Of a DNA stretch of 64,000 bases, positions 44,056 to 52,466 are shown piece by piece. Both the position numbers and the translations under genes were made by a program. The DNA is taken from NCBI GenBank assembly GCA_900759335.1, contig CAAEUX010000061.1, forward strand, positions 1 to 64,000, written 5' to 3'. Positions within the stretch are counted from its first letter, which is position 1, and each line of letters begins with the position of its first letter. Under the pieces are notes generated by a model, which did no database searches, was not told where the DNA came from, and saw only the letters and a list, made by a program, of their open reading frames with translations. This stretch comes from an uncultured Collinsella sp. Lineage in GTDB: Bacteria > Actinomycetota > Coriobacteriia > Coriobacteriales > Coriobacteriaceae.

Positions 44056-47055
44056 ATGAGCGACATCATGAGGCCGATCCCGTTTTCGCAGCTGATGAAC
44101 TGGATCATCGAGGAGCACAAGACCCAGGACGCCATCTTTGGCGTACGCAAGATGGTCACGACCAACCAGGAGGGTGCGCTTCCCATTTTTGACGAGCGCA
44201 TCGAGACCCCGTTTGGCCCGGCCGCCGGCCCCAACACGCAGCTTGCCCAGAACATCGTGGCATCCTACGTGGCCGGTTCCCGCTTCTTTGAGCTCAAGAC
44301 CGTTCAGGTTATGGACGGCGAGGAGCTCTCCAAGTGTGTGAACAAGCCCTGCATTGTGGCGCAGGACGAGTGCTACAACTGCGAGTGGTCGACCGAGCTC
44401 GAGGTTCCGCAGGCCTTTGCCGAGTACGTGAAGGCATGGTTCGCATGCCACCTCATCGCTCGCGAGTACGGCCTGGGTAGCCCGGACGGCTTTGTCTTCA
44501 ACATGTCCGTGGGCTATGACCTCGAGGGCATCAAGAGCCCCAAGGTCGACGCCTACATCGAGGGCATGAAGGACGCCAGCGGCTCCGAGGTTTGGAACGA
44601 GTGCCGCACCTGGGCGCTCGCTAACCTGGACAAGTTTGAGCATGTCGACGCCGAATTTGTCGAGTCCATCCCGGCGCGCGTCTCCAACTCCATCACCGAG
44701 TCCACCCTGCACGGCTGCCCGCCGGCGGAGATCGAGCGCATCGCGACCTATCTGATCACCGAGAAGGGCCTCAACACCTACATCAAGTGCAACCCCACGC
44801 TGCTGGGCTATGAGTTTGCACGTCAGCGCCTCAACGAGCTGGGCTTTGACTACATCGTTTTCGACGATACGCACTTCCGCGAGGACCTGCAGTGGGCCGA
44901 TGCCGTGCCTATGTTCGGGCGCCTGATCGCTCTGTGCGCCGAGCGCGGCTTGGAGTTTGGCGTCAAGCTGACCAACACGTTCCCCGTCGACGTGACGAGA
45001 AACGAGCTGCCCTCTACCGAGATGTACATGTCTGGCCGTTCGCTGTTCTCGCTGACTATCGAGGCTGCCCGCCGCATTACCGAGCAGTTCGATGGCAAAC
45101 TGCGCATCAGCTACTCCGGCGGCGCCACGGTCTACAACATCCGCGCCCTGTACGATGCCGGCATTTGGCCCGTTACCCTGGCGACCGACGTGCTCAAGCC
45201 CGGTGGCTACGAGCGCTTTAGCCAGATGGCCGGCGAGTTTACCGACCTGGATGGCAAGCCGTTCGCGGGCGTCTCGCTCGAGGCCGTGACCGCAATCCAG
45301 ACCGACTCGCTCACCAACCCGCTCTACAAGAAGCCGCTGCGCCCGCTGCCCGACCGCAAGGTCGCCGGCAAGAGCCCGCTTTCCGACTGCTTTACCACGC
45401 CGTGCCGCACGAGCTGCCCCATCCAGCAGGATATTCCCGCCTACCTGGCGGCTGTTGACGAGGGCCGCTACGAGGATGCGCTCAACATCATCATCGAGCG
45501 CAACGCCCTGCCGTTCATTACCGGCACCATCTGCCCGCATCCCTGCGGCCGTGCCTGCGAGCGTGCGTTCTACGAGCCCGAGGGCGCCCAGATTCGCGCC
45601 AGCAAGCTCAAGGCCGCCCGCGAGGCCATGACCGCGGTGCTGCCCAAGCTGCGCGCCCAGGCTATCGCCAACGACGGCGAGCGCAACGTTGCCGTTATCG
45701 GCGGCGGCCCGGCCGGCCTGGCGACGGCGTTCTTCCTGACGCGCGCCGGCGTGCCTGTCACCATCTTTGAGGCCCGCGATTCGCTCGGCGGCGTGGTCCG
45801 TCACGTCATCCCCGAGTTCCGTATCGCCAGCGACGATATCTCCCACGACGCCGAGCTTTGCCTGGCCTTTGGCGCCAAGGTGCAGCTCAATGCTCGCGTG
45901 GAGTCCATCGACGAGCTCAAGGCTCAGGGCTTTACCGACGTTGTCGTGGCCACCGGTGCCTGGATGCCCGGTTCCGCCGGCCTGGGCGAGGGTGCCGAGC
46001 TCGACGTGCTGGAGTTCCTCGAGGCCGCCAAGAAGGGCGAGAAGCTCGAGCTGGGCGAGGACGTCGTGGTCATTGGTGCCGGCAACACCGCCATGGATGC
46101 GGCCCGCGTGGCCAAGCGCCTGGCTGGTGTGAAGAACGTGCGCCTGGTGTATCGCCGCACCAAGAAGCAGATGCCCGCCGACGAGGAAGAGCTCGATCTT
46201 GCTCTTGCCGATGGCGTTGAGTTCTGCGAGCTGCTGGCGCCCAAGGCACTTAACGGCACCGTGCTGACCTGCGATGTTATGGAACTTGGCGAGCCGGATG
46301 CGAGCGGCCGTCGCAGCCCCGTCGCCACGGGCGAGACCGTCGAGCTTCCCGCCACCACGGTGATCTGCGCCGTGGGCGAGGGCATCGATGCTAGCCTGTA
46401 CGACGCCGCGGGCGTCGAGCACGACCGTCGCGGCCGCCTTGCCGCCACCTCCACCGGCGTCGAGGGCGTCTGGGCTGCGGGCGACTGTCGCCGCGGTCCG
46501 GCTACCGTGGTCGAGGCCATCGCCGACGCCGCCGAGGTCGCCCGTGCCATCGCCGGCGTGGACTTTAACAAGTACGCCGACCAGAATGCTCAGGCCGGTC
46601 GCGAGGACGCCTGCTACGAGCGCAAGGGGTCGCTGTGCCGCGACAAGCGCAACTGCACCAAGACCCGCTGCCTGGGCTGCGGCTCGGTATGCGAGGTCTG
46701 CTGCGACGTGTGCCCCAACCGCGCCAACGCGGCAATTAAGGTGCCGGGCCTGGCCAGGCATCAGGTCGTCCACGTCGACGGTATGTGCAACGAGTGCGGC
46801 AACTGCGCCGTGTTCTGCCCCTACCAGGAGGGCCGTCCCTACAAGGACAAGCTCACCCTGTTCTGGAGCGAGGAGGACATGGAGAATTCCGAGAACGAGG
46901 GCTTCCTGGCCGTGGACGAGGACCACTTTAAGGTCCGCGTCGCCGGCACGGTCCGCACCGTCTCGGTCGATGCCGTCAACACCGGTCTGCCCGAGGCCGT
47001 CCGCCTGACCATCAGGGCCGTGCGCGACAACTATTCGTACCTTCTTAAGAAATAG
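44056..47055 (+). CDS. ygfK: YgfK-type Fe-S flavoprotein (putative selenate reductase subunit)
   Basis: Protein of 999 aa. The first ~430 residues form a dihydroorotate/dihydropyrimidine dehydrogenase-like barrel (TPFGPAAGPNTQLAQNI, CNPTLLGYEF). A Cys-rich Fer4_20 domain (CRTSCPIQQDIPAYL, CPHPCGRACERAF) and a two-Rossmann flavin reductase (GGGPAGLATAFFLTRAG, GAGNTAMDAARVAKRL, VWAAGDCRRGPAT) follow. The end has ferredoxin-type clusters (CNECGNCAVFCPY). It probably moves electrons between NAD(P)H and the Mo hydroxylase. ATG 44056 follows AGAGGAG. Confidence 0.92.
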   Translation: MSDIMRPIPFSQLMNWIIEEHKTQDAIFGVRKMVTTNQEGALPIFDERIETPFGPAAGPNTQLAQNIVASYVAGSRFFELKTVQVMDGEELSKCVNKPCIVAQDECYNCEWSTELEVPQAFAEYVKAWFACHLIAREYGLGSPDGFVFNMSVGYDLEGIKSPKVDAYIEGMKDASGSEVWNECRTWALANLDKFEHVDAEFVESIPARVSNSITESTLHGCPPAEIERIATYLITEKGLNTYIKCNPTLLGYEFARQRLNELGFDYIVFDDTHFREDLQWADAVPMFGRLIALCAERGLEFGVKLTNTFPVDVTRNELPSTEMYMSGRSLFSLTIEAARRITEQFDGKLRISYSGGATVYNIRALYDAGIWPVTLATDVLKPGGYERFSQMAGEFTDLDGKPFAGVSLEAVTAIQTDSLTNPLYKKPLRPLPDRKVAGKSPLSDCFTTPCRTSCPIQQDIPAYLAAVDEGRYEDALNIIIERNALPFITGTICPHPCGRACERAFYEPEGAQIRASKLKAAREAMTAVLPKLRAQAIANDGERNVAVIGGGPAGLATAFFLTRAGVPVTIFEARDSLGGVVRHVIPEFRIASDDISHDAELCLAFGAKVQLNARVESIDELKAQGFTDVVVATGAWMPGSAGLGEGAELDVLEFLEAAKKGEKLELGEDVVVIGAGNTAMDAARVAKRLAGVKNVRLVYRRTKKQMPADEEELDLALADGVEFCELLAPKALNGTVLTCDVMELGEPDASGRRSPVATGETVELPATTVICAVGEGIDASLYDAAGVEHDRRGRLAATSTGVEGVWAAGDCRRGPATVVEAIADAAEVARAIAGVDFNKYADQNAQAGREDACYERKGSLCRDKRNCTKTRCLGCGSVCEVCCDVCPNRANAAIKVPGLARHQVVHVDGMCNECGNCAVFCPYQEGRPYKDKLTLFWSEEDMENSENEGFLAVDEDHFKVRVAGTVRTVSVDAVNTGLPEAVRLTIRAVRDNYSYLLKK

Positions 47056-47066
47056 GCGAGTCTCTT

Positions 47067-47546
47067 ATGGCCAAATCCATTCAACATCACGTGGCCTACG
47101 TTGCCTGCGGAAGTGGTTGCGCCTCCGCAGGCGGCGACGCCCGCTGCAGCGAAGGCTGCATTGGCTGTGGCGCCTGCGTTACGGCCTGCCCCCACGGTGC
47201 CATCGCGCTGGTCGACGGCGTCGCCCGCGTGGACCGCTCCAAGTGCACGGGCTGTGGCCTGTGCGGCATGGCGTGCCCGCAGCGCGTGATTGCCTTCGTT
47301 CCCGGCTACCAGAACATCCTGGTGCGCTGCAACAACACGGATAAGGGCGCCATTGCGCGCAAGATCTGCGACACGAGCTGCATCGGTTGCGGCATGTGCG
47401 CTAAAAAGTGCCCCGCCGGCGCTATCCGCATCGAGGACAACTGCGCCCATATCGACGGCGCGGACTGCCTGTCGTGCGGCATGTGCGCCGTCGTCTGCCC
47501 GCATGGCGCTATCCACGACCGCACCGGCATCGCCGCCGGCGTGTAG
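47067..47546 (+). CDS. polyferredoxin with four 4Fe-4S motifs
   Basis: Protein of 159 aa with successive CIGCGACVTACP, CTGCGLCGMACP, CIGCGMCAKKCP and CLSCGMCAVVCP motifs, each a complete 4Fe-4S site. An N-terminal CGSGCASAGGDARC adds further Cys and recalls RnfB. It has no membrane segment. Its place between ygfK and the Mo hydroxylase suggests that it is the electron carrier between them. Confidence 0.88.
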   Translation: MAKSIQHHVAYVACGSGCASAGGDARCSEGCIGCGACVTACPHGAIALVDGVARVDRSKCTGCGLCGMACPQRVIAFVPGYQNILVRCNNTDKGAIARKICDTSCIGCGMCAKKCPAGAIRIEDNCAHIDGADCLSCGMCAVVCPHGAIHDRTGIAAGV

Positions 47547-47558
47547 AAGGGAATCACC

Positions 47559-50336
47559 ATGGCACAGGAATTCACTTTTACCGTTAACGGCGTTGAGCGC
47601 ACGACGACCCAAAACAAACCGCTGCTGCGCTACCTGCGCGACGACCTGCATATCCATTCCGCCAAGGACGGCTGCTCCGAGGGCGCATGCGGTACCTGCA
47701 CCATCCACGTGGACGGTGCGGCCGTCAAGGCCTGCGTGCTGACCACCGCGCTTGCCGCCGGCCGCAACATCGTGACCGTCGAGGGCCTGCCCGAGGACGT
47801 GCGCGAGGCCTTCGTGTACGCCTTTGGCGCCGTGGGCGCCGTGCAGTGCGGCTTTTGCATCCCCGGCATGGTCATGGCGGGTGCGGCGCTCATCGCCGAG
47901 GACCCCGAACCCACCGAGGAGCAGATCAAGTACGCCATTCGCGGTAACGTCTGCCGCTGCACCGGCTACAAGAAGATTATCGAGGGCATTTCGCTGGCAG
48001 CCGCGGTGCTCCGCGGCGAAAAACAGATCGACGAGGACTTGGAGCGCGGCGACGACTACGGCGTGGGCAAGCGCGCCTTCCGTATTGACGTGCGCAAGAA
48101 GGTGCTCGGCGAGGGCAAGTATCCCGACGACATCGATGAGCTCGATCAGCCGGGCCTGACCTATGCCAGCGCCGTGCGCTCCAAGTATCCGCGCGCCCGC
48201 GTGCTCTCCATTGATACCTCCAAGGCCGAGGCCCTGCCTGGTGTGGTGGGCATCCTGCGCGCCGAGGACGTGCCGGTCAACCAAGTCGGCCACCTTATCC
48301 AGGACTGGGACGTCATGATCGCGGCGGGCGATATCACCCGCTGCGTGGGCGATGCCATTGTGCTGGTGGTCGCCGAGGACGAGGCGACGCTCGAGAAGGC
48401 CAAGAAGCTCGTAAAGATCGATTACGAGCCGCTGGAGCCCGTGCGTAACATTTCCGAGGCCAGGGCCGCCGATGCCCCGCGCCTGCACGACGGCTTCTTT
48501 GCCTTTGGCAACACGGTGGAGCTCAAGGACAACGTGTGCCAGAGCCGCCATGTGACGCGCGGCGACGCCGCCAAGGCGCTGGCGGAGAGCGCGTTCACTG
48601 TGACGCAGCGCTTTACCACGCCCTTTACCGAGCATGCCTTCCTGGAGCCCGAGTGCGCCGTCGCCTTCCCGTACAAGAACGGCGTCAAGGTACAGTCGAC
48701 CGACCAGGGCGCCTACGATACGCGCAAAGAGTGCGCCCACATGTTTGGCTGGGATAGCGAACCCGAGCGCGTGGTCGTCGAGACCATGCTCGTGGGCGGC
48801 GGCTTTGGCGGCAAGGAGGACGTGTCCATCCAGCACCTGGCCGCGCTCGCTGCCTATAAGTTCCAGCGTCCTGTGAAGTGCAAGCTCACGCGTGCCGAGT
48901 CGCTCGCGTTCCATCCCAAGCGCCACGCCATGGACGGCACCTTTACGCTGGGCTGCGACGCCGAGGGCAACTTTACCGGCCTGGATTGCGAGATCAATTT
49001 TGACACCGGCGCCTATGCGTCGCTGTGCGGCCCGGTGCTCGAGCGCGCCTGCACGCATGCCGTCGGCCCCTACAAGTACCAGAATACCGACATTCGCGGC
49101 TTTGGCTACTACACTAACAACCCGCCCGCCGGTGCGTATCGAGGCTTTGGCGTTTGCCAGTCCGAGTTTGCGCTCGAGAGCCTGATCGACCTGCTGGCCG
49201 AGAAGGTCGGCCTGGATCCGTGGGAGATCCGTTACAGAAACGCCATCGAGCCGGGCGAGGTTTTGCCCAACGGCCAGATTGCCGACTGCTCCACGGCGCT
49301 TAAGGAGACACTGCTCGAAGTCAAGGATGCCTACTATGCGCATCCCGGCCACGCCGGCATTGCCTGCGCCATGAAGAACGCCGGCGTGGGCGTGGGCTTG
49401 CCCGATGCCGGCCGCTGCAAGATCCGCATCGAGAACGGCGTGGCCGTGGTCTATGCCGCCACGTCCGACATCGGCCAGGGCTGCAACACCGTCTTTTTGC
49501 AAGACGTTGCCGAGGCATGCGGCCTGCCGCTTCGCTGCATCGCCAACGGCGAGTGCTCCACCGAAAACGCTCCCGACTCCGGCACCACGTCTGGCTCGCG
49601 TCAGACGGTCGTGACCGGCGAGGCCGTGCGCGGTGCCGCCTTCCTGCTGCGTGATGCCATGGTTGGCATCGAGGCCGGCAAGCCCGCACCCGATGCTCCC
49701 GTGAGCGCGCATGGTGACGGCGTCAAGATCGAGTACGACGACGGTCGCGCCTATCAGCTGCGCGCACAGGAACTCGTCGCCGGCCAGGGCATGCATCCTC
49801 AGGATCCCGCGGCCGCCATCAAGGCGCTCGAAGGATGCGAGTTTGGCTACGTGTATCTGGAGCCGACCGACAAGCTGGGCGCCGACGTGCCCAACCCCAA
49901 GAGCCACATCTGCTACGGCTTTGCCACGCATGTGGTCATTCTGGATGATGACGGCCGCGTGAGCGAGGTCTATGCTGCGCACGATTCCGGCAAGGTGGTC
50001 AACCCCATCTCCATCCAGGGTCAGATCGAGGGCGGCGTGCTCATGGGTATGGGCTATGCGCTTACCGAGGACTGGCCGCTCAAGGACTGCGTGCCCCAGG
50101 CAAGGTACGGCACGCTCGGGCTGTTCCGTGCACCCGAGATCCCGGATATCCACGCCATCTACGTGGAGAAGGACGAGCTGCTGCCCGTGGCGTACGGCGG
50201 CAAGGGCATCGGCGAGATCGCAACGATCCCCACGGCGCCCGCCGTGCAGAACGCCTACCGCGCGTTTGACGGCAAGCTGCGTCCGGATCTGCCCATGGTG
50301 GATACGCCGTACAGCCGCGCCCGTCACCGCGGCTAG
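47559..50336 (+). CDS. xdhD: fused Fe-S/Mo hydroxylase (XdhD-like, selenium-dependent type)
   Basis: Protein of 925 aa. Residues 1-160 are a two-[2Fe-2S] domain: CSEGACGTC with Cys39/44/47/59 and CGFCIPGM...NVCRCTGY. The rest is the molybdopterin-cytosine-dinucleotide binding part, with GGGFGGKED, ASLCGPVLERACTHAVGPY, GAYRGFGVCQ and near the end GKGIGEIATIP with the catalytic Glu. No FAD subunit gene is present. Relatives in ssnA/ygfK clusters need selenium and act on xanthine or other purines. No in-frame selenocysteine codon is seen; the selenium there is a cofactor. Confidence 0.9.
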   Translation: MAQEFTFTVNGVERTTTQNKPLLRYLRDDLHIHSAKDGCSEGACGTCTIHVDGAAVKACVLTTALAAGRNIVTVEGLPEDVREAFVYAFGAVGAVQCGFCIPGMVMAGAALIAEDPEPTEEQIKYAIRGNVCRCTGYKKIIEGISLAAAVLRGEKQIDEDLERGDDYGVGKRAFRIDVRKKVLGEGKYPDDIDELDQPGLTYASAVRSKYPRARVLSIDTSKAEALPGVVGILRAEDVPVNQVGHLIQDWDVMIAAGDITRCVGDAIVLVVAEDEATLEKAKKLVKIDYEPLEPVRNISEARAADAPRLHDGFFAFGNTVELKDNVCQSRHVTRGDAAKALAESAFTVTQRFTTPFTEHAFLEPECAVAFPYKNGVKVQSTDQGAYDTRKECAHMFGWDSEPERVVVETMLVGGGFGGKEDVSIQHLAALAAYKFQRPVKCKLTRAESLAFHPKRHAMDGTFTLGCDAEGNFTGLDCEINFDTGAYASLCGPVLERACTHAVGPYKYQNTDIRGFGYYTNNPPAGAYRGFGVCQSEFALESLIDLLAEKVGLDPWEIRYRNAIEPGEVLPNGQIADCSTALKETLLEVKDAYYAHPGHAGIACAMKNAGVGVGLPDAGRCKIRIENGVAVVYAATSDIGQGCNTVFLQDVAEACGLPLRCIANGECSTENAPDSGTTSGSRQTVVTGEAVRGAAFLLRDAMVGIEAGKPAPDAPVSAHGDGVKIEYDDGRAYQLRAQELVAGQGMHPQDPAAAIKALEGCEFGYVYLEPTDKLGADVPNPKSHICYGFATHVVILDDDGRVSEVYAAHDSGKVVNPISIQGQIEGGVLMGMGYALTEDWPLKDCVPQARYGTLGLFRAPEIPDIHAIYVEKDELLPVAYGGKGIGEIATIPTAPAVQNAYRAFDGKLRPDLPMVDTPYSRARHRG

Positions 50337-50405
50337 GGTAGGGCGCGTACGGCCATTGCTAACGGGCCGTTCGCGCTCAGCATCAACTACATACGCTGCG
50401 CCTTT

Positions 50406-50438
50406 GGCCCCCGGCTCCATCGCGAGCCGGGGCCTTTT
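50406..50438 (+). terminator. terminator of the purine/Mo hydroxylase cluster
   Basis: GGCCCC(C)GGCTC (50406-50417) pairs with GAGCCGGGGCC (50424-50434), one bulged C, followed by TTTTG. It lies 70 bp after the hydroxylase gene. Confidence 0.85.
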
Positions 50439-50459
50439 GTTTGGAGCGCCTCCGCATGC

Positions 50460-50785
50460 GGAAACTGTGTCCCGGAATCCAGCTTCGGAACGGGATGAAC
50501 TTTCCCAACGGGGCCGCATGCGGAAACTGCGTCCCGGAATCGTGCCTCAGAATGGGATGTGTTTTCCGCTGGCCGGCCGTTTGGAAAGTGCATCCCAGTT
50601 TGAGCGTTTATTCCGGGATGCGGTTTCCGCTGAAGGACTCAACCGGAAAGCACGACCCGTTCCGAGGCCTGATTCCGGGACACGCTTTCCGCTAGGCCCG
50701 CCATCCGGAAAGTGCATCCTGTTTTGAGTGTCCAGGCTGGGACGCGCTTTCCGTTGGCGTGGCCGTTGGGAAAACGCGGCCCAGA
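50460..50785. repeat. palindrome array A (five 46-nt units plus a partial)
   Basis: Units at 50460-50505, 50522-50567, 50583-50628, 50645-50690 and 50707-50752, with a decayed sixth from about 50768. Each begins GGAAA and ends TTTCC, with near-complementary arms of the form GGAAASYGCRTCCC and GGGAYGCGCTTTCC around an 18-nt centre. Starts are 61-62 bp apart, with 15-16 nt spacers that are only loosely similar. No open frame with family similarity is present. Arrays B and C are the same family. Confidence 0.92.
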
Positions 50786-50825
50786 TAGGGGGGATGCGAT
50801 CCGGCGATGCTTGGCCTAACAGCTC

Positions 50826-51824
50826 CTACAGGTCCACCTCGTTGAGCCATGTCGGTAGAGCGGTCTGCCGGATGCCTGCCGTCTGCAGCTTTTTGGCGAG
50901 CATTCCTGCCGAGCGGACCTCGTTCATGGTAAAGCGCAGCAGAGGGTGGCCGTAGAGCGATAGGTGCGCCTCGCGCTGTCGTTCGGCAACGAGCGCCTCG
51001 GCGGTGGTGCGTCCGGCCAGCATGGTCTGGGCGGTATATTTGATGAGCCCGTCGAGCTCGCCCAGCGTGAGTTCCCGCGCCTGGCGCTCCCAGGCAAAGT
51101 CCGTTCGTATGGGCTTGGCCGAATCGAAGGGGTCCGTCAGCTCGTATTGAAGCCAGTCGGGCGCAAAGCCCGTCTCGATCATGACGGCTCGGGTGACCGA
51201 TTCCCCGCCGCTCTCGGCGCGGGCGTCGGCATATCGAAGTGTCGTGAGGGCGGTGCGAATCGTGCGACCATTGCGGGCAGTCGCTCGTTGCTCAACGGCC
51301 TCCATCAGCTGTTCCGGCGCAAGGCCGAGCTTTGAGATCGCCGAATCGGCAATGGGCATGCCGTCGGCAAAACCAGTTTGCAGCAGGCAATCTGTGGCCG
51401 TTTGGATGGGCGGCGTTACCGATATGCCGGCTCTGCGTATTGCTCCGGCCGGCTCAATCTGGTGTCGCTGAATATGTGCGCCCGGACGAGCCGACGGCTT
51501 TGTCGAGCTGCAAACATGCACGACGTTCAGGTGTCGCCACGAGACCTCGAGCCCCAGCAGGCAAGCTGCCGAAAACGAGCAGAACGTCCAATCGGGATGG
51601 ATGATCGCAAGGGCGCGGAGGATTTCGCAATGGCGTTGCGCTCGGTTGAGTTCATCCCAGTGCGTTTTTCGCGCAAACAACCCCGGCATGGGCGAGACAA
51701 CCGTGCCGCCGGTGCGCCGAAGGAGCGCTTTTCGGATCGCCGTGCTCGGGGGAATCAGACAGCGCCCCTCTTGTTCGGCTTGAGTGAGCAGTTGGTCGAT
51801 GAGCTGGTCATTGCAATGGGTCAT
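50826..51824 (-). CDS. AbiEi-like/Vsr-DUF559-like hypothetical protein
   Basis: Protein of 332 aa. The first half resembles the AbiEi-type antitoxin/regulator fold (LLRRTGGTVVSPMPGLFARK, SFSAACLLGLEVSW). The second half has IRTDFAWERQARELTLGELDGLIKY, a possible PD-(D/E)xK-like nuclease core as in DUF559 proteins. Related single-gene proteins are common in Actinobacteria, and their function is uncertain. No AbiEii-type partner is adjacent. It lies between palindrome arrays A and B. Confidence 0.55.
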   Translation of the reverse strand: MTHCNDQLIDQLLTQAEQEGRCLIPPSTAIRKALLRRTGGTVVSPMPGLFARKTHWDELNRAQRHCEILRALAIIHPDWTFCSFSAACLLGLEVSWRHLNVVHVCSSTKPSARPGAHIQRHQIEPAGAIRRAGISVTPPIQTATDCLLQTGFADGMPIADSAISKLGLAPEQLMEAVEQRATARNGRTIRTALTTLRYADARAESGGESVTRAVMIETGFAPDWLQYELTDPFDSAKPIRTDFAWERQARELTLGELDGLIKYTAQTMLAGRTTAEALVAERQREAHLSLYGHPLLRFTMNEVRSAGMLAKKLQTAGIRQTALPTWLNEVDL

Positions 51825-52109
51825 GAGCTACCGCCTCCTTTTGGGTAGCAAAAACGTATCAGCTGGAACTTGCCGCTCAGCTGACCAAAATCTAACCATG
51901 CAGGTAGATGACCTGCTTTTGGCGACATATTTCTTGTTTGAATCGGTGGGCGGTAATCGGCGACCGTGAACGGTAGCTAGATATGAAACCTTGGTAAGTT
52001 TCGGGACGTGTACTTTTTGAAAAAGAGCATTCTATCTGCTGTTTTGTGTTTCTGGATCGCATATTTGAAGGCATGTGATAAGGGCGGCGGACTGTCGCCT
52101 TGTATCTGC
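51825..52109. other. intergenic, nothing recognised
   Basis: An AT-richer stretch upstream of the AbiEi-like gene (on the minus strand, AGGAGGCGG is its ribosome binding site near 51835). No gene or clear structure is visible before array B begins. Confidence 0.4.
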
Positions 52110-52340
52110 GGAAACTGTGACCCGGAATTGTCACTCGGAATGGGACGTGCTTTCCGGATCGCCCTTCAAGCGGAAACTACATCCCAGATTTCGGCCCCAG
52201 AGTGGGACGCGCTTTCCCGATGGGCCTCAAATGGAAACTGCATCCCAGAATGAGCGCTCAGAACGGGACACGCTTTCCGGATGGCATGTTTGGCGGAAAC
52301 TACGGCCCAGTTTTTGGCTCCAGAACGGGATACATTTTCC
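52110..52340. repeat. palindrome array B (four 46-nt units)
   Basis: Units at 52110-52155, 52172-52217, 52233-52278 and 52295-52340, each GGAAA...TTTCC, 46 nt long, starting 62, 61 and 62 bp apart. Arms and centre match those of array A. It lies between the start of the AbiEi-like gene and the ATPase gene promoter region. Confidence 0.92.
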
Positions 52341-52395
52341 GGAACGGTCCACGTGCGGGGGTGTACCGCCCCTTTTGCGTGCGCCGCTTGTCGAA

Positions 52396-52451
52396 TTGCG
52401 TTATAGCTAGCTATATTATAGGAAGGTATAATATAGCTAGCTATAACGCAA
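52396..52451 (+). promoter_or_regulatory. 25-bp perfect palindrome before the ATPase gene
   Basis: Bases 52396-52420 are the exact reverse complement of 52427-52451, around GGAAGG. Each arm contains TAGCTAGCTA, itself a palindrome. TATAAT at 52427-52432 can be a -10 box. The right end touches the ribosome binding site AAGGAAGG of the gene starting at 52467. It could be an operator or, if transcribed, a hairpin next to the ribosome binding site. Confidence 0.8.
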
Positions 52452-52466
52452 AGGAAGGATGGCCCT

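Noticed and set aside
47559..50336. Selenocysteine in the Mo hydroxylase
   Set aside because: The frame is open throughout without an in-frame TGA; in this family selenium is a labile cofactor.
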